The notes under the pieces: model-generated
Seen by the model: the letters and a program-made list of their open reading frames with translations, nothing else
Databases searched by the model: none
Told to the model about the DNA's origin: nothing
Assembly (NCBI GenBank): GCA_964432885.1
Contig: CAYSPG010000001.1
Location: forward strand, 372,001 to 436,000
Origin: CAYSPG01 sp964432885
Lineage (GTDB): Bacteria > Bacteroidota > Bacteroidia > AKYH767-A > OLB10
Direction: 5' to 3'
DNA: 64,000 bases
In this document: piece by piece, positions 51,319 to 61,200 of the stretch
Layout: every line of letters starts with the position of its first letter
Numbering within the stretch: the stretch's first letter is position 1
Made by a program: the position numbers and the translations under genes

Positions 51319-51951
51319 TTTATTTTGCAGCATTGGCACAAACCTAAATTTATCCAAATCAATAACTTCTGTTTCGGTATCAGATTTTTTTATTACTGTT
51401 TTCATCACATGCTCTTTATCGCCAACCGGTATTACCATAATGCCACCCACTTTAAGTTGCTTTAGTAATTCGGTTGGTATATTGGGTGCTCCGCAAGTAA
51501 TTATAATTTTATCAAATGGGGCAAAGGCTGGCAACCCTTTAAAACCATCGCCAAAAAATGTTTTAGGTAAATAGTTAAGCTGCTGAAATATTTTTTTTGC
51601 TCCTTCTGCCAGTACTTTATGGCGCTCGATAGAAAAAACTTTTGCACCTAACTCGCACAATACAGCAGTTTGGTATCCTGACCCTGTTCCTATTTCCAAA
51701 ATTTTATCGCCTTTGTTTACATCCAGCAATTCGGTTTGAAATGCAACGGTATAAGGTTGAGAAATGGTTTGCTGAGCAGCTATTGGAAATGCCTTGTCAA
51801 CATAAGCAAAATCCAAAAAAGCATTGTCCATAAAAAAATGTCGTGGAATTTTTGCAATGGCATTTAGCACTTTTTCACTGGTAATTCCTTTGGCTTTTAT
51901 TTCGGTTACCAATTGTCTTCTTAATCCCTGGTGCTTAAAACTATCAATCAT
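51304..51951 (-). CDS. pcm: Protein-L-isoaspartate O-methyltransferase
   Basis: This 215-aa Rossmann methyltransferase has the SAM motif ILEIGTGSGYQTAVL (about 80-94) and the characteristic PCMT segments IPRHFFMDNAF, TISQPYTVA and IIITCGAPNIP. It methylates isoaspartyl residues in aged proteins, starting their repair. The start is an ATG at 51951. A TACTTTTG box lies only 5 bases upstream, implying a near-leaderless mRNA. Confidence 0.95.
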   Translation of the reverse strand: MIDSFKHQGLRRQLVTEIKAKGITSEKVLNAIAKIPRHFFMDNAFLDFAYVDKAFPIAAQQTISQPYTVAFQTELLDVNKGDKILEIGTGSGYQTAVLCELGAKVFSIERHKVLAEGAKKIFQQLNYLPKTFFGDGFKGLPAFAPFDKIIITCGAPNIPTELLKQLKVGGIMVIPVGDKEHVMKTVIKKSDTETEVIDLDKFRFVPMLQNKVSNH

Positions 51952-51955
51952 AATG

Positions 51956-51963
51956 CAAAAGTA
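51956..51963 (-). promoter_or_regulatory. Candidate -7 box of pcm, almost leaderless
   Basis: TACTTTTG matches TAnnTTTG on the minus strand; the ATG begins 5 bases beyond it. No -33 TTTG found. Confidence 0.35.
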
Positions 51964-52101
51964 AGCAATGATTATAAGAGGATTCCTTTTGTTGCAGCAA
52001 CATTAGCACCCATACACTTAAAACCGCTGCATTTAATTATGTCTGAATGAAATAAAACCTTTTGTGCACAAAGGCGTATAAAACGCCAAACGTTTAATTA
52101 T

Positions 52102-52656
52102 ATGCGCATTTTATTTGCTGTATTTTTTATTTTGGGATGTAGCGTTTGCTCATTCGCTCAGCGCGATTTGATTGAATGGAACGATACGCTTAAACTATCT
52201 CTTGCGGATTATAAAGGTGGACGCACAGACACGATACAGGATGTGTCATCGGTATGCGGCATTTATTGCATACCACAGGTGCTTGGCGACACGGCATCTG
52301 TTACTATAATAGCTTACTTTGACCGCAACAAATCATGGGCTCGAAAAAAAAGAGTTACCGATTTGCTTTTAGAGCATGAACAAGGGCATTTTGATTTAAC
52401 CGAAGTGTTTGCACGCAAGCTTAAAAAACGCATACTTGCCATACGCACTAACAAAAGAAAGTTTATAAAAGACATACAGGAACTTTATGAAAGCACCTGG
52501 AACGACTTGCAAAAACAAAACAAAGCTTATGATAAAGCCACCGATTTTTCGAACGTTGAATTTGCTCAGCGCACATGGCAGAATTATATTAAGGAAAGTT
52601 TGGTGCTTTACCTGCCCTATCAGCAGCAAACCATAAAGTTTCCTTTAAGGGATTAG
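52102..52656 (+). CDS. Secreted DUF922-type putative Zn-dependent protein (184 aa)
   Basis: A signal peptide (1-20, ending SFAQ) is followed by a domain with LLEHEQGHFDLTE (about 88-100). This HExxH-like HEQGHF plus a downstream Glu is the hallmark of DUF922, described as predicted secreted zinc proteases. The sequence WNDTLKLSLADYKG and the W/Y-rich first half fit. Whether it is active is unknown. Its stop codon overlaps that of the convergent SGNH gene (52653-52656). Confidence 0.72.
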   Translation: MRILFAVFFILGCSVCSFAQRDLIEWNDTLKLSLADYKGGRTDTIQDVSSVCGIYCIPQVLGDTASVTIIAYFDRNKSWARKKRVTDLLLEHEQGHFDLTEVFARKLKKRILAIRTNKRKFIKDIQELYESTWNDLQKQNKAYDKATDFSNVEFAQRTWQNYIKESLVLYLPYQQQTIKFPLRD

Positions 52657-53792
52657 CGGTTTAAATGGTAAGCTGGAAATTTTAGCTTTAAATATTCCTT
52701 TAATTGCGTGCTTACAATTTCAGAAATTTTACGACAACCTTCATCGGTAAAATGAACCAGGTCATAATAGTATTTTGAATCGTGTGGCAATTCCTTTTCC
52801 AAATCAATTACAAAAGCGTTATGCCTTTGTGCTACTTTTCTGGTTGTTTCGTTATACATCTGTAACAGTTTCCATTTTACGCTTCCATTTGCATTGCCTA
52901 CTTTAATAGTTGCCAGATTTACACCGGTGGTGCTGTCAATGGTATTGGCATAAAGCACAGGCTGCAAAATAAATACAGGTATAATGTTATTGCTACTACA
53001 ACTTTTGGCAAGTTCTTCCACACGTTTTTGGTAAGCAGGAATTAGCAGGCTGGTTTTATAAATCATTTCTTTTTCTTGTTCGTTTGTAACCTCAACATGT
53101 TCGGCTTTGGTTAAATCAAAATCAAGGTTATGAGGCAAATCTTCCTTTCTTGCATTTATATATCTTGAAACATTAACGCACAAGCCAACAACTTCGCTCT
53201 TATAAAAAAATGTTTTTGGCTTTTTAAAAAACATGTTTTGGCCATCATCCGAATAAAGCGAAAAACTTTCAGATTGTTTTTCAATCCCCACATCATTAAC
53301 ACCGAATAAAAACAAAACAATTTTTGGTTTTAATTTCACTACGTAATCGTTCATCAAAATAGTATGACCAAACGTGGTGTGTCCCGAAAGGCCGGCATTG
53401 TTTACCCACACATTTTTAAAATCACAACTAAGTTTTTCTCCTGTCAAAGCAGGCCATGTTACACTATCGTTGTTATAAAGACATTGGGTAGTACTGCCAC
53501 CTACTGTAATTATTGATAAGCAATTGTCAAAATCACTTGGAACATTAGGCCCTCTAAAGCCAATTGAATTGGTTGTGGCAAAAATTTCGCTGGCTATTTT
53601 TTTATTTTTATTGTTTACAAAAACTGTTTTGGCATTGGCGCTTAAGACAATTTTATCGCCCTTAACGGTGGCAGGCATTGGATTATAAATTTGCAGAATA
53701 ACTTCGGCTATCGCAAGCGAAAAAACCAAGCCCATAAAAACAGCAAATACATTTTTCAAAAGTGCCTTAACTCCTTTTTTTTCTTCTTTCAT
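52653..53792 (-). CDS. Membrane-anchored SGNH/GDSL hydrolase (379 aa)
   Basis: An N-terminal membrane helix (about 11-31) anchors an extracytoplasmic SGNH domain. The block I serine is in IITVGGSTTQC (about 92-102), the block III Asn is in FGVNDVG (about 165), and the block V Asp/His is in YDLVHFTDEG (about 345). Such proteins are often esterases or acetyltransferases acting on surface glycans. The substrate is not readable. It is convergent with the DUF922 gene, overlapping by 4 bases, and divergent from ffh across 149 bp. Confidence 0.85.
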   Translation of the reverse strand: MKEEKKGVKALLKNVFAVFMGLVFSLAIAEVILQIYNPMPATVKGDKIVLSANAKTVFVNNKNKKIASEIFATTNSIGFRGPNVPSDFDNCLSIITVGGSTTQCLYNNDSVTWPALTGEKLSCDFKNVWVNNAGLSGHTTFGHTILMNDYVVKLKPKIVLFLFGVNDVGIEKQSESFSLYSDDGQNMFFKKPKTFFYKSEVVGLCVNVSRYINARKEDLPHNLDFDLTKAEHVEVTNEQEKEMIYKTSLLIPAYQKRVEELAKSCSSNNIIPVFILQPVLYANTIDSTTGVNLATIKVGNANGSVKWKLLQMYNETTRKVAQRHNAFVIDLEKELPHDSKYYYDLVHFTDEGCRKISEIVSTQLKEYLKLKFPAYHLNR

Positions 53793-53796
53793 TTTA

Positions 53797-53804
53797 CAAA
53801 AATA
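53797..53804 (-). promoter_or_regulatory. Candidate -7 box of the SGNH gene, almost leaderless
   Basis: TATTTTTG on the minus strand matches TAnnTTTG, 4 bases before the ATG. Confidence 0.35.
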
Positions 53805-53867
53805 CTAACATTAATCCTCAATATATACCAGGCTTTTTAATTATACATTAATCAACCTTCATTTTGT

Positions 53868-53875
53868 TATTTTCG
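53868..53875 (+). promoter_or_regulatory. Candidate -7 box of ffh
   Basis: TATTTTCG followed by GCAGCCCAA is a one-base variant of TAnnTTTG. It lies 66 bases before the ffh ATG. Confidence 0.3.
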
Positions 53876-53941
53876 CAGCCCAATTTAATTTGTTTGTTAT
53901 TGTAACAAAAACAAACGTTATACATCAATCCGTTTTATATC

Positions 53942-55273
53942 ATGTTTGAAAATTTAAGCGATAAACTCGAGCGGGCGTTTAAGAGTCTTAAGGGTCAGGG
54001 AAAAATTACCGAAATAAACATTGCCGAAACCGTAAAAGATGTGCGCAAGGCACTGCTTGATGCCGATGTAAATTACAAAGTAGCCAAACAATTTACCGAC
54101 AGCGTAAAAGAAAAAGCGCTTGGTCAAAATGTACTTACAGCTGTTTCACCCGGACAGCTAATGGTAAAAATTGTGCATGATGAGTTAGCTACACTTATGG
54201 GCGGACAAATGGAAGAGTTGAACCTAAAAGGAAACCCAACGGTGATATTGATGTCGGGTTTGCAAGGCTCCGGTAAAACCACTTTAACAGGAAAGCTTGC
54301 CAACTTTTTAAAAAATAAAAAAGGAAAAAATCCGCTTCTTGTTGCCTGTGATATTTATCGTCCTGCGGCCATTGACCAGCTAAAAGTTTTGGCCGAACAG
54401 ATTGGAGTGGAGGTGTACAGTGATTACGAAAATAAAAACGCTGTTGAAATTGCCGAAAAAGGAATTGCTCAGGCAAAACTAAACGGCAACTCTGTAGTAA
54501 TTATTGATACGGCCGGCCGTCTTGCCATTGACGAGCAGATGATGATTGAAATTGCGGCCATTAAAAAATCTGTTAATCCAAACGAAATTTTATTTGTGGT
54601 TGACAGCATGACCGGACAAGATGCTGTGAATACTGCCAAAGCATTTAACGACAGGCTTGATTTTACCGGAGTGGTGCTTACCAAATTAGATGGCGATACA
54701 CGTGGTGGTGCCGCGCTGTCAATAAAATCGGTTGTAAACAAGCCTATCAAGTTTGTGGGTACTGGCGAAAAGATGGATGCCCTGGATATTTTTTATCCCG
54801 AGCGAATGGCCGACCGAATTTTAGGAATGGGAGATATCGTTTCGCTGGTTGAAAAAGCACAGGAACAATTTGATGAAAAAGAAGCGGCTGAATTGCAAAA
54901 AAAGTTTGCAAAAAATCAGTTTAACTTCAATGATTTTCTTTCGCAACTGCAGCAAATAAAAAAAATGGGAAACATTAAAGATTTAGTTTCGATGATTCCC
55001 GGTGTTGGCAAAGCAATAAAGGATGTGGATGTAAAAAACGATGCGTTTAAAAGCATTGAAGCTATCATTACCAGCATGACACCTAAAGAAAGAACCAACC
55101 CAGAGTTAATAAACGGCAGCCGTAAAAAACGCATTGCCGAAGGTAGCGGAACCAATGTTACAGAGGTAAACAAACTCATCAAACAATTTGACGATATGCG
55201 TAAACTTATGAAAAACATGACCACAGGTAACATGAGCAATATGATGAGGAATATGCAAGGCATGCGCAGATAA
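53942..55273 (+). CDS. ffh: Signal recognition particle GTPase Ffh
   Basis: This 443-aa SRP54 protein has an N domain (1-90), a GTPase domain with GLQGSGKTT (about 106-114), DTAGR and TKLDGDTRGGAAL, and a methionine-rich M domain (330-443, ending MMRNMQGMRR). It binds signal sequences of nascent membrane proteins and docks at FtsY. It is the first gene of a ffh-folD-argS series on the plus strand. The SRP RNA gene was not found here. Confidence 0.97.
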   Translation: MFENLSDKLERAFKSLKGQGKITEINIAETVKDVRKALLDADVNYKVAKQFTDSVKEKALGQNVLTAVSPGQLMVKIVHDELATLMGGQMEELNLKGNPTVILMSGLQGSGKTTLTGKLANFLKNKKGKNPLLVACDIYRPAAIDQLKVLAEQIGVEVYSDYENKNAVEIAEKGIAQAKLNGNSVVIIDTAGRLAIDEQMMIEIAAIKKSVNPNEILFVVDSMTGQDAVNTAKAFNDRLDFTGVVLTKLDGDTRGGAALSIKSVVNKPIKFVGTGEKMDALDIFYPERMADRILGMGDIVSLVEKAQEQFDEKEAAELQKKFAKNQFNFNDFLSQLQQIKKMGNIKDLVSMIPGVGKAIKDVDVKNDAFKSIEAIITSMTPKERTNPELINGSRKKRIAEGSGTNVTEVNKLIKQFDDMRKLMKNMTTGNMSNMMRNMQGMRR

Positions 55274-55276
55274 ATC

Positions 55277-55345
55277 ATTCATAATTTATTGTTCATGATT
55301 CATGACTGATAAATTATAAACAATGAACCACAAACGATGAATCTA
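55277..55345. repeat. ATTCAT / AATTTAT imperfect repeats between ffh and folD
   Basis: Words ATTCAT, GTTCATGATTCATGA and the inverse ATAAATTATAAACAATGAAC run through the 63-bp gap and just into folD. They give both tandem and imperfect inverted symmetry. Confidence 0.6.
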
Positions 55346-56218
55346 ATTGACGGTAAAGCAACTTCTGAAGAATATAAAATCACCATCAAAGCAGAAGTTG
55401 AAAAACTTTTGGCAGAGGGAAAACGTGCGCCACATTTGGCTGCCATTTTAATTGGCAACGATGGCGCGTCTGAAACTTATGTAAATAACAAAGCAAAAAC
55501 CTGCAAGGAAGTTGGGTTTACCTCTTCTCTCATTCGTTTTCAAAGCTCGGTAACTGAAAAAGAAGTTCTTGCAAAAATTGAAGATGTAAATAACAATAGC
55601 AACATTGACGGATTGATTGTACAATCACCATTTCCAAAACATATATCAACACAAAAGGTAACAGAAGCAATTTCTCCAGCCAAAGATGTGGATGGATTTC
55701 ACCCCGTAAATACGGGGAGGCTATTGCAAAACCTGCCTTGCTATGTGGCAGCAACGCCAAAAGGAATTTTAATGCTGCTTGAAAAATATAAAATAGAAAC
55801 AGCAGGCAAACATTGCGTGGTTGTTGGCCGCAGCAATATTGTAGGCATGCCAATGAGTGTGTTAATGAGCAGAAATGCATATCCGGGAAATTGCACTGTT
55901 ACCATTTGCCACAGCAAAACAAAAGACTTAACAGCACAAACTTTGCAGGCCGATATTTTGATAGCAGCTATCGGTGTTCCCGAAATGATAAAAGGGAATA
56001 TGGTAAAAAACGGTGCTGTAGTTATTGATGTTGGCATTACACGCGTTGCAACACCCGAAACCAAAAGTGGATTTAAATTAAAAGGTGATGTGAAGTACGA
56101 TGATGTAGCATCAAAATGCAGCTACATTACCCCTGTGCCGGGTGGTGTTGGGCCAATGACAATTATTGGTTTGCTTCAAAATACTTTGCAGGCTGCTAAG
56201 AAAGAAATTTATCAGTAA
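55337..56218 (+). CDS. folD: Bifunctional methylenetetrahydrofolate dehydrogenase / cyclohydrolase
   Basis: This 293-aa protein has the FolD signatures: YVNNKAKTCKEVGF around the catalytic Lys, LIVQSPFPKHI, VVVGRSNIVGMPMS for NADP binding, and TPVPGGVGPMT near the end. It interconverts methylene-, methenyl- and 10-formyl-tetrahydrofolate. It follows ffh by 63 bp and precedes argS by 27 bp. Confidence 0.97.
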   Translation: MNLIDGKATSEEYKITIKAEVEKLLAEGKRAPHLAAILIGNDGASETYVNNKAKTCKEVGFTSSLIRFQSSVTEKEVLAKIEDVNNNSNIDGLIVQSPFPKHISTQKVTEAISPAKDVDGFHPVNTGRLLQNLPCYVAATPKGILMLLEKYKIETAGKHCVVVGRSNIVGMPMSVLMSRNAYPGNCTVTICHSKTKDLTAQTLQADILIAAIGVPEMIKGNMVKNGAVVIDVGITRVATPETKSGFKLKGDVKYDDVASKCSYITPVPGGVGPMTIIGLLQNTLQAAKKEIYQ

Positions 56219-56245
56219 TAAAAAATTAAAATTGGCAAATGGAGT

Positions 56246-58144
56246 ATGCAATTTGAAAGTAGGATAAAAGAAAAAGTTATTGCTGCAATAAAAGAAGTTT
56301 TTGCTTCTGATGCCGATATGGCAAGCATTGCCATACAACCCACACGAAAAGATTTTGAAGGGGATATAACGGTTGTAACTTTTCCGCTTACCAAACTTTC
56401 AAAAAAATCGCCTGAAGAAACCGGTAAACTTTTAGGTGAAAAAATTTGTGACGGGGAATTTTTTACAAAGTTCAATGTTGTAAAAGGTTTTTTAAATATT
56501 TCGGTAAGCGATGATAAATGGCTAAAAATGTTTTTTGCAGAAGCCTCTAATAATTCGTTCGGAATTAAAACCAAAGCCGATGGAAACCCATTACTTGTTG
56601 AATACTCATCGCCCAATACAAACAAACCACTGCATTTAGGACACGTTAGAAATAACTTACTTGGTTTTTCTGTTGCTGAATTACTGAAGGCCACCGGACG
56701 CGATGTAAAAAAGGTAAGCATTGTAAATGACCGCGGCATTCACATCTGCAAATCAATGCTTGCATGGCAGCTTTTTGGCAATGGCGAAACGCCTGAATCG
56801 TCAGGCATTAAAGGCGATCATTTGGTGGGGAAGTATTATGTGGAATTTGATAAAGAATACATAAGGCAGGCAAATGAAAATATTGAGAATTGGCAAAAGG
56901 GAATTTTTTCAAGTGATGAAATAAAAAACAAGTACCAAACTTTTTCTGCTTCATTGGCCGATGAAAAAAAAACAGATGAGGCTAAAGAAAAAATAAATGC
57001 TGAATTAAAAGATTTTGCAAAAGCTGAAACAAAAATTTTTAAAGATGCACAGCAGATGCTGCGTTTGTGGGAGGCAGGTGATAAAGAAATTGTAGCTCTT
57101 TGGAAAAAAATGAACCAATGGGTGTACGATGGATTTGATGTTACTTATAAAATGTTGGGCGTTGATTTCGATAAATTTTATTACGAATCGCAAACCTACT
57201 TGCTTGGTAAAGAAATTGTACAGGAAGGTTTGAGAAAAAATGTTTTTTACAAAAAAGAAGATGGCAGTGTGTGGATTGATTTAAAGGAAATTAATCTTGA
57301 CGAAAAACTTGTGTTGCGCAAAGATGGAACTTCTGTTTACATGACACAGGATATTGGCACAGCACTTTTGCGCTATGAAGAATTTCATTTTAACGGGATA
57401 ACATTTGTGGTTGCTAACGAACAGGATTATCATTTTAAAGTTTTGTTTTTTGTTCTAAAAAAATTAGGATACAACTGGGCAAATAATTTACATCATTTAA
57501 ATTATGCCATGGTTGATTTGCCTTCGGGTAAAATGAAATCGCGCGAGGGAACTGTGGTGGATGCTGACGAATTGATGCAGGAAATGATTGCCGGTGCCGA
57601 AAAAATTACACGTGAGCTTGGAAAAATTGATGAACTAAGCCAGGCAGAAGCCAAAAAACTTTTTTATGACATTGGTATGGGCGCATTAAAGTACTTTATT
57701 TTAAAAGTTGACCCTGAAAAACGAATGTTGTTTAATCCCGAAGAGTCAATAGATTTTAACGGCAACACCGGGCCATTTATACAATATACCCACGCACGCA
57801 TTTGTTCATTGCTGCGCAGGGCTTCACAAATTAAAAGCTTAAAATCATTTTCTGATTTCAACAGACCCGTTTCAATTTCACCAATCGAAAAAGAGTTGAT
57901 TAAAAATTTATTGCAGTTTGAGGAAATTGTTGCAGATGCTTCCAAAAGATTTAGCCCTGCTATAGTTGCCAATTATGTTTTTGATTTGGCTAAAACATAC
58001 AACCGCTTTTACCACGAACATGCAGTTATTGATGAAAGCAATTTAGATACAAGCCTGTTCCGTTTGCAGCTATCAAAATTTTGCGCATCAAACTTAAAGA
58101 ATGGCTTAAAACTGCTTGGTATAAATGCTCCTGAAAAAATGTAG
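56246..58144 (+). CDS. argS: Arginine-tRNA ligase
   Basis: This 632-aa class I synthetase has the N-terminal Add-1 domain (1-95), the HIGH-like motif NKPLHLGHVRNN (about 126-137), the KMSKS-equivalent KMKSREGT (about 428) and a DALR anticodon domain (515-632). It is somewhat longer than typical forms because of a K/E-rich helical stretch (about 220-270). It charges tRNA-Arg. The start is the ATG at 56246. An ATG seven bases earlier is out of frame and stops at once. Confidence 0.95.
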   Translation: MQFESRIKEKVIAAIKEVFASDADMASIAIQPTRKDFEGDITVVTFPLTKLSKKSPEETGKLLGEKICDGEFFTKFNVVKGFLNISVSDDKWLKMFFAEASNNSFGIKTKADGNPLLVEYSSPNTNKPLHLGHVRNNLLGFSVAELLKATGRDVKKVSIVNDRGIHICKSMLAWQLFGNGETPESSGIKGDHLVGKYYVEFDKEYIRQANENIENWQKGIFSSDEIKNKYQTFSASLADEKKTDEAKEKINAELKDFAKAETKIFKDAQQMLRLWEAGDKEIVALWKKMNQWVYDGFDVTYKMLGVDFDKFYYESQTYLLGKEIVQEGLRKNVFYKKEDGSVWIDLKEINLDEKLVLRKDGTSVYMTQDIGTALLRYEEFHFNGITFVVANEQDYHFKVLFFVLKKLGYNWANNLHHLNYAMVDLPSGKMKSREGTVVDADELMQEMIAGAEKITRELGKIDELSQAEAKKLFYDIGMGALKYFILKVDPEKRMLFNPEESIDFNGNTGPFIQYTHARICSLLRRASQIKSLKSFSDFNRPVSISPIEKELIKNLLQFEEIVADASKRFSPAIVANYVFDLAKTYNRFYHEHAVIDESNLDTSLFRLQLSKFCASNLKNGLKLLGINAPEKM

Positions 58145-58286
58145 AGCCAATTCAACTTTTTGTGTCAGTACAGCTTTTTTTTCTACATATTTCTAACCTA
58201 CTGTTTTTTCTTGTAAGAAACCGAACTTTTTAACTCTTCTTTCGTACAAAATTTTGGTTTACTTAATAACTCTTTTTAAGAGCGAT

Positions 58287-61200
58287 ATGCTATTTTATAT
58301 TAAAAAAGGTAGGCACCTTAAAACTTATTTATTCATTTTTTGCATGACAGTTTGTTTACTGTCATCCTTTAACACATTTGCGCAATTGCCTGTAGCACAG
58401 TTTACCAGCAATGTACAAAGTGGATGTGTTCCGTTAACAGTTCAGTTTAACAATCAGTCAAGCAATGCAACAAGTTATGTATGGGATTTTGGAGGTGGAA
58501 TAACTTCCAGCGTTCCAAATCCTGTAATTACATTTAGCAATGCCGGAAATTTTAGCGTAAAGCTAAAGGCCATTAATGCGACTGGAAGCGACTCTGTTTT
58601 GGCAGTTAACTTTATTTCGGCTATAGCCAAACCAGCGGTTTCATTTAGCGCCACAACAACATCTGCATGTGAGGGAGGAATTATACAGTTTCAAAACCAG
58701 TCAACAAATTATGATAGTTGCTTATGGGATTTTGGTGATGGCATAACACAAAATGCAATAAACCCGGCCCACAGTTACTTGCAATCAGGTACTTTTTCGG
58801 TTACACTGGTAGCTTTTAAAGGAGGCACATCGTGCTCGTCAACACTAACAAGAAGTAATTACATCACCATAAATGCCAAGCCTGTAGTAACCATTACTGC
58901 TGATACTAACCAAACTTGTTTTACTTCTAAGGTATTTAGCTTTAACGCGACTTCAACCAATGGTTTAAATTATCAATGGAACTTTGGTGACGGTGGCCAG
59001 GCAACGGGTGTAAATGTAAACCATGCCTATGCCCTGCCTGGAAATTATAACATAACTGTTACCGCTACAAGCGCAACCGGATGCACCTCAACAACACCGT
59101 TCAATAACTTTATTCATGTTTTAAGTAATCCTGCACCTGCGATTACGGCCGATGTTACAAGCGGCTGCGGGCCACTTACAGTAAATTTTACATCTCCGCT
59201 TACAGGCATTGTGTCGCGAACATGGAACTTTGGCGATGGCGGCACATCAATTTACACCAACACATGGCATCAGTATTTAACTACAGGAATGTATGCCGCC
59301 ACACTTACTGTTAACTATACCAATGGCTGTACAAACACTTCGTTGCCTGTAAACATACAGGTATTACAAACTCCCAATACCACTTTTACTCTTAGCACGT
59401 TGTATGGCTGCTCTCCCCTACCCGTTCAGTTTGCACAACCCAATGAGCCAAACACTTCATACCAATGGAATTTTGGTAACGGCAGCACTTCTTCACAGGT
59501 AAACCCGTTACATACATTTCAATCGGCAGGAAATTACAATGTAACACTATCGGCAGTTACTGCTGCAGGTTGCTCTGCACAATACATCTATCCTTTCCCG
59601 GTTAACCCTTATGGGTCAACATCTAATTTTATTAGCGATAAAACTTTAGGATGCAATCCGCTAAACGTAAATTTTACAAGCACTTCTACCAATGCTGTAA
59701 GTTGGTATTGGAAATTTGGAAACGGTGACACCTCAACAGCCGTAAATCCTCAGTACAGTTATCTGCAGCATGGCAATTACAGCGTTACCTTAATTACTGC
59801 CGACATACATGGATGCAAGGATACCCTGATAAAAAGCAATTATATATCGGTAAACGGAAGCACAAATAATTTTATAGCTTCCTTACCCGTAAATGCATGT
59901 GCGCCATACACGTTTAATTTATCCGATTCTTCAAACTCTGTTTCATGGCTCTGGAATTTTGATGATGGAACCACATCGTCATCACAAACACCAACACACA
60001 CTTATACACAACCCGGAACATACACCGTATCGCTGCAAACCCAAAGTGCTGGCACAGGTTGTTCACAAAACATTTCAAACTTTCGCACCTACATTATCGG
60101 AGGTGGCAAAGCAGCATTTACGTACACACAAACGCTGTGTCCTCCATACATTGGATACTTTACCGATAGTTCAATAAATGCAGTTGCCTGGCTTTGGAAT
60201 TTTGGCGATGGTGCTACTTCTACGCAGCAACACCCAACACATACCTATGCATCGCCCGGTAGCTACAGTGTTTCTCTTACCATTACTTCGGCTGATGGAT
60301 GCACATCTACCATCATGCATCAATATGCAATGAGTTTTAATTTTTTGGGAGCAAATGCATCGGCTCAATGCAATGATTCGGTTCCGCCTTATCATGTTCA
60401 GTTTGGTGCAAATTCTGTTGGTGCCACATCGTGGCTTTGGACATTTGGCGATGGCGATTCAAGCAACCTTGAAAACCCAATGCATATTTATAACAACGAC
60501 AGCGCTTATACTATTACCCTTACCATTGCTAATGACAGCTGCGCGTTTACATATACATTTACTCCTGCATCGTTTGGTGCCGGTGGTGGTGGGTTTAATG
60601 CAGGCAACGATACCACAGTACAGCAATCGCACCACGATGGATGCGCACCGCTTACCATAAACTTTCACAACCCGTTTTTAAACACAGTTAGCTGGTACTG
60701 GACATTTGGAAACGGGAATGTTTCGGTTGATGAAAATCCATCCATCACGTATTACCAGGCTGGCAAATATGATGTTACGCTTATTGTTCAATATTCAAAT
60801 GGAAGTTATGATACTCTTTGCACACCAAATGCTGTAGATATTGCTGGGCCCAAAGCCAACTTTTTTCTTTCGGCATCCAACTCATGCAATGGAATAACCA
60901 TACAGGCAACCGATAACTCAAATTTTGCAAATACCTATTTATGGAACTTTGGCGATGGAACCACCAGCACGGCAAAAAATCCTTCGCACACATATACCAA
61001 TCTAAATAACAATTACCTTGTTACATTGCAGGTTCAGGATTCATCGGGATGCACCGATGCGCGAACAACTACCTTTTATGCCAACAATCTAAATCCATTT
61101 GCAGTAAGCAAAACCCGCGCCTGCGCCAATGACTCAATTTTATTCAGCACCAACAATGTGAACTATGTATCCTACCAATGGAACTTTGGTGATGGAACCA

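Noticed and set aside
58145..58286. Possible tRNA or small RNA between argS and the PKD gene
   Set aside because: There is no cloverleaf and no strong hairpin beyond a 5-bp CTCTT/AAGAG stem.
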